Assembly: GCA_020247055.1 (NCBI GenBank)
Contig: JADCJL010000070.1
Coordinates: 1-45,883, forward strand
Direction of reading: 5' to 3'
DNA: 45,883 bases
Origin: Acidobacteriaceae bacterium
Lineage (GTDB): Bacteria > Acidobacteriota > Terriglobia > Bryobacterales > Bryobacteraceae
The translations under genes and the position numbers were made by a program. A model generated the notes under the pieces. It saw nothing but the letters and a program-made list of their open reading frames with translations. It had not been told where the DNA came from and did no database searches. Of the stretch, positions 41,946-45,883 are shown in pieces. Each line of letters opens with the position of its first letter. Position 1 is the first letter of the stretch.

Positions 41946-42830
41946 GCGGGGGCGGCGGTATGCTCCGGGCGGATTGGGGGGCTGACCGGGGCGTTTGGTG
42001 GTGGGGGATGATGCGGCGGCGGGGTAAATTCGTGCGTTGGGGGCTTGGCCGAGGGGCGACGACGGGTTCGAGAGGTTTGCGCAGAGGGGAGCTGCGCTTT
42101 TCCCTGGCTGACATTCCTCCTGCCGGGGGACAATCCCAAGGGCCGGGGCACCACGGCGGCGGGACGGTTTGAGGGTTCGTTTGGCTTTGATTTCTTGTCT
42201 CCTATGGGGATTTTTTGCACCAACTTGCGCGGATTGGAGGGCGAAACGCCGGGCGGGGAGCGGTGCGGCGGGGCGATTGGGGAGAAGGCGGGTCGGACTT
42301 TTGGGCACAGGCCCCTAAAGCCCCCCTGAGTTTTTCCAACTGTGATGTCGTTTTGCCGGGCGTGCGGCCGAGTGGGGAGGGAGGCAGGATTGGCTGGTGT
42401 TGCGGTCTGTACTGGCCGGTCGAATGGTGAGGCGGATCGATCGGTGATGCGTCAGGAACTCATCTCCATCAGAGGAATGGCGACAGGGACGCGGCGGGCG
42501 CGGGCGGCGGTGGGCCGGGCCTGATGGGGGTCTGGCCATCGCCGACAGGGAGGGGGGGGCTCCGCCACGACTTGACGTATCCGTTATTGCGCTTCCTGCC
42601 GCCGATGGCGCAGGATTGGGAACGCTTTCGGGCATGGCGTGGACGGTCTTGTTCTGACACTGTTTTTGTAGTCTGGTCCTTGCATATCGCTCTGGGGTAT
42701 AGCTCCGGGTGTGGGTCGGGAAATTGCGGATTGCTCGATGGTGTTCCGTTTCGCGGGTCCTAAAGACGGCGTCTCCTTCCGTGGTCCATCTGCGGGATGG
42801 GGGGATTGGGGGTAATGGAAAGACGCTTAC
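41946..42830. other. Long non-coding, G-rich stretch
   Basis: Frames here are open only because of the composition and show no family resemblance on either strand. I see no RNA gene, promoter or mobile-element end that I can defend. It may be an eroded accessory region. Confidence 0.4.
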
Positions 42831-42903
42831 GAACGTCGTGGCCGCGGGCCTGAAGCGCCTCTACGATCGGCTTCGGAAGGCTCTCATCGGCGAGGAGGCG
42901 CAC
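42831..42903 (-). pseudogene. N-terminal fragment of a DUF5615 (PIN-like) toxin
   Basis: From GTG at 42901-42903 the frame reads VRLLADESLPKPIVEALQAR then GHDV, the first 24 residues typical of DUF5615 PIN-like proteins (M-R-F-L-x-D-E-N-x-P...RGHDV). It then runs into unrelated sequence. The stop of a preceding frame (ending HEYRAFPIPA) lies directly before the GTG, as in antitoxin-toxin pairs, so part of a DUF433-like partner may also remain. Confidence 0.5.
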
Positions 42904-42949
42904 CTAGGCTGGAATCGGGAACGCCCTGTATTCGTGGGCGAGATCTTGC

Positions 42950-43103
42950 CTTCAGCCTTTGGTCCGATCAACCAGATACGACGGCGAGCAAAGCTGAGCA
43001 GACGCTGAAAGTCAGCATCGGTCAACGCCTCAATCGCCGCACCGATCTCAGGGCGCGTTGCCGCTTCCTCTGTCGGAACCCGCTTGGCAGTCTTGAGGCT
43101 CAT
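42950..43103 (-). pseudogene. N-terminal fragment of a sigma-70-like protein
   Basis: From ATG 43101-43103 the frame reads MSLKTAKRVPTEEAATRPEI, then AAIEALTDADFQRLLSFARR and RIWLIGPKAEG. This resembles the start of short sigma-factor-like proteins that continue GR(T/D)HEDLLQEA. Here it breaks off at that point and joins the toxin fragment. Recognition is from motif memory only. Confidence 0.45.
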
Positions 43104-43323
43104 TGGCGTGTCTGGAACGATTCTACCGATTGGGCCTCCCGACCAGGTAATGCTCCAAGAGAGGCCCTGACTGACATACGAGGAAATTTTTCTTGGCGTG
43201 TCAATGGGAACCCGTAGCGGAGCATTACGAGGGTAGGAGCTACCTTGCCTGGTACTCCGGGGCATGGCTTGAACCTGCCATGCCGGGTTCATTCAAACAA
43301 CTCTTGGAGGTGATTGAAGAAAG

Positions 43324-43638
43324 ATGTATTCAAGGCGCAATAACACGACGAGAGAGGGTAACTCCTGCTCAGCTCAACAGATAGCGGCAGTCTGGCAGAA
43401 GGGACGCGTGGCGCCGGGCTATGACCCAAACGAGTTCCGCAAAGACTCCTGCGGGGCCTGGATGAAGCGATCTGATTACGGCCAGACAACCGGTTATGGA
43501 TGGGAGATCGATCACGTCAAGCCGGTGGGAGCCGGTGGCAGTGATGACCTGTCGAATCTGCAACCGTTGTTCTGGAAGAACAATCGGTTCAAGTCCGACA
43601 GTTGGCCTCAATGGTCATGTGCGGTTTCAGCGGCATAG
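43324..43638 (+). CDS. Small HNH endonuclease
   Basis: The 104-residue product contains IAAVWQKGRVAPGYDPNEFR, then KDSCGAWMKRSDYG, the catalytic GWEIDHVKPVGAGGSDDLSN, and LQPLFWKNNRFKSD. These are the beta-beta-alpha-metal elements of HNH nucleases (Asp-His, then Asn and Asn/His positions). GAAGAAAG precedes the ATG. Stand-alone proteins of this type occur in mobile regions and cleave DNA; no methylase or phage partner is visible next to it. Confidence 0.85.
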   Translation: MYSRRNNTTREGNSCSAQQIAAVWQKGRVAPGYDPNEFRKDSCGAWMKRSDYGQTTGYGWEIDHVKPVGAGGSDDLSNLQPLFWKNNRFKSDSWPQWSCAVSAA

Positions 43639-43674
43639 ACCGGCGGGAAGCGTGGCGACCGGCGTTTTCGGCAA

Positions 43675-43717
43675 GGATCAGCGCCAGCTAGATAGACACT
43701 GGTTGGCGCTCAGATCC
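43675..43717. repeat. Inverted repeat after the HNH gene
   Basis: GGATC-AGCGCCA (43675-43686) is complementary to TGGCGCT (43704-43710) followed by GATCC (43713-43717), with two unpaired bases. It lies between the HNH and parE stops and may be a bidirectional terminator-like stem or an element end. Confidence 0.4.
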
Positions 43718-43762
43718 ATTACGGCACATCTGGCTAAAATGCGCTGGAATGGAAAGGGCTGA

Positions 43763-44074
43763 CTACAGCTTCCGTTTCCCAGTCAGACTGGGCACATCGC
43801 GGCTACCGCGAAAGATCGAAAGGATCTCCAGGGGGTTGGTCTGTGGCTTATAGAGAATCAGGTAGTCCCGCATCGGCCAGAACAGAATGGGCCGATCTTC
43901 GGCCAGGTCCTCTCGAACGTGGCCCGCTCCGGGTGTGCGGGCTAGAAACCGGAACGCTTCTACGAACTCAAAAAGCATCTGCCTGGCAACCCGGTGGCCA
44001 GCCTCTTCGAGGTAGTAGTCTCGAATGTCGGCCAAGTCCTCCTGGGCCGCAGGCATAAGGATGTACCGGCTCAT
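43763..44074 (-). CDS. ParE/RelE-type toxin
   Basis: The 103-residue product has the ParE/RelE fold: YILMPAAQEDLADIRDYYLE, GHRVARQMLFEFVEAFRFLA, PGAGHVREDL, ILFWPMRDYLILYKPQTNPL and EILSIFRGSRDV. It would poison gyrase or ribosomes until neutralised. The start overlaps the antitoxin stop by four bases (ATGA), the usual antitoxin-first order. Confidence 0.92.
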   Translation of the reverse strand: MSRYILMPAAQEDLADIRDYYLEEAGHRVARQMLFEFVEAFRFLARTPGAGHVREDLAEDRPILFWPMRDYLILYKPQTNPLEILSIFRGSRDVPSLTGKRKL

Positions 44075-44340
44075 CCGGCTTTGCGCCTGGTCCCAGTCTC
44101 CAGGTCTTCAATCAACCCTTGCATGAACTCTTCGCCGTCAGCACCCTCGCCTCGGGTCGACTCGGCCAGGGCGCGATCCATACGGCTACGGAGCTCCTGG
44201 ATTTGGATGGCACGAAGCTCATCCCGTTGTTCCATGAGCCGGAGCGCTTCACGGACAACTTCGCTGGCTGAGTTGTAGCGTCCAGACTGCACCTTGGTTT
44301 GAACAAGCTGCTCCAGTTCGGGGGTCAGATGAACGTTCAT
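44071..44340 (-). CDS. ParD-type antitoxin
   Basis: The 89-residue product has an N-terminal ribbon-helix-helix (NVHLTPELEQLVQTKVQSGR, then YNSASEVVREALRLMEQRDE) and an acidic C-terminal tail that would wrap the toxin. It represses its own promoter in such systems; a TGTCCA/TGGACA inverted repeat overlaps the -35 box upstream. Confidence 0.92.
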   Translation of the reverse strand: MNVHLTPELEQLVQTKVQSGRYNSASEVVREALRLMEQRDELRAIQIQELRSRMDRALAESTRGEGADGEEFMQGLIEDLETGTRRKAG

Positions 44341-44364
44341 GAAGTCTCCTGTGGTTCTGACCCA

Positions 44365-44401
44365 AGACTACCGGGTATGTCCAGATCTGTCAATGTTGGA
44401 C
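44365..44401 (-). promoter_or_regulatory. parDE promoter with overlapping operator
   Basis: On the minus strand TTGACA (44389-44394) and TAGTCT (44365-44370) are 18 bases apart. The inverted repeat TGTCCA (44378-44383) and TTGGACA (44395-44401) flanks the -35 region and is a good candidate ParD operator. Confidence 0.55.
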
Positions 44402-44437
44402 AAGCTGGCGAACGAAGACGGCGGCGGCGACGGAGTA

Positions 44438-44551
44438 GCCCTGTGGAAATGACGCGCGGTGGAAAACGAGGAAAACCGAACGGCGGCTTCCCCTCGATTT
44501 CCACCGCGCTTGGAAATCGCCGACCCCGCGATTCCCACATTCCCACAGGGC
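44438..44551 (+). ncRNA. Candidate structured RNA or hairpin element (three-way junction)
   Basis: Three nested helices fit together. P1 pairs GCCCTGTGGAAATG (44438-44451) with CATTCCCACAGGGC (44538-44551), one mismatch in 14. P2 pairs GCGCGGTGGAAA (44454-44465) with TTTCCACCGCGC (44498-44509), perfect, extended by CGAGG (44467-44471) with CCTCG (44492-44496). P3 pairs GGAAATCGC (44512-44520) with GCGATTCCC (44528-44536), one mismatch, loop CGACCCC. A terminator-like hairpin follows on the plus strand at 44577. It could equally be a transposable hairpin element; strand is inferred. Confidence 0.5.
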
Positions 44552-44576
44552 CGACGACTCGGCCTGCCTCAACCGC

Positions 44577-44598
44577 TGCGCCCTCCGGGCGCATTTAT
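44577..44598 (+). terminator. Hairpin TGCGCCC-TCC-GGGCGCA followed by TTTAT
   Basis: A perfect seven-base stem (44577-44583 with 44587-44593) with a three-base loop is followed by TTTAT. It resembles a short intrinsic terminator for plus-strand transcripts and lies 26 bases after the structured element. Confidence 0.5.
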
Positions 44599-44859
44599 GA
44601 ACGAAATTCCTTGCGCCATTCGGGCGAAATAGATGATAAAACAGCTTGTTCTGACTCGACTCTCCATTGGCCGGTTTTGGGGTGACCGCCGAGGCTCCTG
44701 AGTCCCTTATCGCGAGCCTGCAAAGCTCGGCAGCCCCTGAAGCCCCTGAAGATTCAAGCAGATCCGATTTTCGGACCATACGCCCGAAATCGCCTGAGCG
44801 TTGGGGACGTCTGGCCGGTCAGGATCCGGGGAGATATCTTTAGGAAGGGAGAAATCTGA
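44599..44859. other. Spacer before the AbrB/MraZ-like gene
   Basis: No gene is supported. A near-repeat CAGCCCCTGAAGCCCCTGAAG lies at about 44731-44751. Promoter motifs for the following gene are not clear. Confidence 0.4.
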
Positions 44860-45204
44860 ATGGAAAAGCCAATGCCCGTTGGAATGCAGGAGAGCCGGGT
44901 GGACCAAAGGGGAAGGCTTATACTACCGGCAGACTTTCTACAAACGATGAAGCTTCACCCGGAGTGGTTCATCGAGCATGTCGAGAATGGAGTTCAACTG
45001 CATACCTCGCCTCAAAGCGGGGAACCAGTGGAAGTTGACCCGGATGGGCGGATGCTGATTCCTCCATCGCTCTGTACGCAGTTTAAGGGCCGCACGGTTC
45101 AGCTGATTTGGGTGAATGGAAGGATCAAGGTGATCCCGCGAGGATCACGCAGCGGCGGCGACCGATGCTGGGACTCAGGAGCTTTGAGTCAGCGACCATT
45201 GTGA
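44860..45204 (+). CDS. AbrB/MraZ-like DNA-binding protein, altered C-terminus
   Basis: GGAAGGGAG precedes ATG 44860. The 114-residue product has two swapped-hairpin-like units: SRVDQRGRLILPADFLQTMK (about 12-31) and VEVDPDGRMLIPPSLCTQFK (about 65-84) followed by VQLIWVNGRIKVIPR. Two such units in one chain resemble MraZ more than single-unit AbrB. Such proteins bind promoter DNA. The last 20 residues (GSRSGGDRCWD...) lie in a transposase relic read in another frame, so the native C-terminus has probably been replaced. Confidence 0.65.
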   Translation: MEKPMPVGMQESRVDQRGRLILPADFLQTMKLHPEWFIEHVENGVQLHTSPQSGEPVEVDPDGRMLIPPSLCTQFKGRTVQLIWVNGRIKVIPRGSRSGGDRCWDSGALSQRPL

Positions 45205-45317
45205 TCAGCGATATCGAACTGGCGCAGCAAATCAAGAAGGGGCAATTCAATACGGGTAAGCTGGGCGGGTCAGCCGCGACGATGCCGGAGATCTGGCAAG
45301 CCGCCTTGGCTGCGTGA
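45165..45317 (+). pseudogene. C-terminal relic of a DDE transposase (IS6-like)
   Basis: The frame reads MLGLRSFESATIVISDIELA and QQIKKGQF before a Gly-rich end and EIWQAALAA. The pattern GxKSFxSAxxxxxGIELxxxIRKGQF is typical of the end of IS6/IS240-type transposases. Related codons extend upstream (about 45130, ARITQRRRP). The catalytic Asp and Glu regions are absent. It marks an eroded insertion sequence; the exact family is uncertain. Confidence 0.6.
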
Positions 45318-45397
45318 TCGGAGTCGGGGCCGATCGAGACGTCGGCAGCGACCGAATTTGTCCCAACGCGGAGTTTGCACCAGAGCCGTCAGGAGAA

Positions 45398-45676
45398 TCA
45401 AGCTGCGTGACGAGGCAACACTTCCTTTTCGATCCGGTTGCCAAGCGCATCCTCGGCGGCCGCCAGATCGTACTTCGCCTGTAGGTTCACCCACATCTGA
45501 GCCGAGGTGCCGAAGTACCGTGCCAACCGAAGTGCGGTATCCGCAGTGATCCCACGCTGTCCCTTGATGATGCCGCCGATGCGATTGGCCGGTACGCGCA
45601 GCGCCGTGGCAAGGGAATTTGCTGTTAAGCCAGCTTCCGCCAGCAGGTCACGCAATACCTCGCCCGGATTGTTAGC
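45398..45676 (-). pseudogene. HigA-family antitoxin, 5' end missing
   Basis: The frame contains NNPGEVLRDLLAEAGLTANS, LATALRVPANRIGGIIKGQR, GITADTALRLARYFGTSAQM and WVNLQAKYDLAAAEDALGNR, the HTH-XRE fold of HigA antitoxins. The family signature (N/H)PGE(V/I)L lies before the only near start (TTG at 45653-45655), and no ATG or GTG precedes it, so the start is lost or an unusual codon is used. No higB toxin gene adjoins. The stop is TGA near 45398. Confidence 0.7.
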
Positions 45677-45682
45677 GGTCTC

Positions 45683-45701
45683 CAGAAAACGTAGTTTTCT
45701 G
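45683..45701. repeat. Palindrome CAGAAAAC-GTA-GTTTTCTG
   Basis: Perfect eight-base arms around GTA lie directly at the upstream edge of the truncated higA. It could be an operator, or the end of the element that removed the 5' part of the gene. Confidence 0.5.
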
Positions 45702-45799
45702 AGCGTGTGGCCGGTTTGGGGCTGGCAACATCATCCGCGCCGCAGGCGCGAAATCATCTTTCCGGTAAGTCTGAATTCACGTATCATCGGTGATCTGCC

Positions 45800-45883
45800 A
45801 TGCCCAATCACGAGACGGAGGAGCCCCTTCGCTTTCGGCGTTGCCACAATTCGGAATGCAACGCCCTGTTTACGATTTGCCCG
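45800..45883 (+). CDS. N-terminus of a Cys-rich zinc-ribbon protein (transposon-associated type), partial
   Basis: From ATG 45800 the 28 visible codons read MPNHETEEPLRFRRCHNSEC then NALFTICP, running off the window. Proteins starting with RC-x4-C-x-A-LF-x-I-C normally continue with CDRGQRYC and a basic region and sit next to transposase genes. TATCAT at about 45782 is a possible -10. Function unknown. Confidence 0.6.
   Translation, partial: MPNHETEEPLRFRRCHNSECNALFTICP

Noticed and set aside
41515-42172. Several frames starting MASF or MILV in the G-rich tract
   Set aside because: They begin within the TGGCTTCGTTYG repeats and show only compositional residues; no family resemblance.
42524-42763. 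79-codon frame with two ATG starts
   Set aside because: No ribosome-binding site, no recognised motif and unusual residue mix; I could not support it as a gene.
44299-44685. 128-codon frame through the structured element
   Set aside because: It overlaps parD and its operator, has Arg-rich low-complexity sequence and crosses the helices of the RNA-like element; no ribosome-binding site.

Overview
The window looks like chromosome from an Acidobacteriota member, most likely Bryobacterales/Solibacter-type. The reasons are high GC content, two large Oar-type TonB-dependent receptor genes, secreted enzymes ending in the Solibacter C-terminal domain (TIGR03437 type), a DUF1549/DUF1553 + DUF1501 pair, a subtilase with a WGDS-repeat tail, and many exported hydrolases. 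This placement is inferred from gene content; no rRNA gene is present.

Layout. 1-2041: 3' part of a subtilase gene, then a non-coding array of six 44-bp terminator-like repeats. 2042-4016: a lipoprotein and an MFS transporter, divergent from a small membrane protein. 4021-11063 (minus strand): a broken TonB-dependent receptor gene, a secreted purple-acid-phosphatase-like enzyme and a CotH-kinase-like protein. 11185-18083 (plus strand): a cysteine-type sulfatase, a secreted propeller-like protein, an intact Oar-type receptor and an exported RraA-like protein, plausibly one uptake and degradation locus. 18191-27757: a PilZ protein, a TPR-gene relic, two unknown proteins, a pentahaem cytochrome, a PQQ dehydrogenase-cytochrome fusion, a DUF1080 protein, a PHP phosphoesterase, an S1/P1 nuclease and an S41-like protein lacking its serine. 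27492-32721 (minus strand): one tightly overlapping run of small protein, histidine kinase, NtrC-type regulator, trmFO and xerC. A consensus sigma-54 promoter lies just beyond it and drives a small secreted helical protein in the opposite direction. 33329-36748: mutS2, bcp and a DUF2064 gene. 36799-41238: a cytochrome c, tRNA-Glu(UUC), and the DUF1549/DUF1553 and DUF1501 genes. 41239-45883: an accessory tract with repeats, gene fragments, HNH nuclease, ParDE, a strongly structured RNA-like element, an AbrB/MraZ-like protein, a transposase relic, a truncated HigA and the start of a zinc-ribbon protein.

Two regulatory patterns stand out. At least eight genes of both orientations have a TANNNT hexamer exactly six or seven bases before an ATG or GTG with no ribosome-binding site, the signature of leaderless mRNAs. 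The NtrC/histidine-kinase pair sits beside a textbook -24/-12 promoter, which suggests a self-contained sensor, regulator and secreted-target module. Long ORFs opposite the real genes are by-products of the high GC content and are not annotated.
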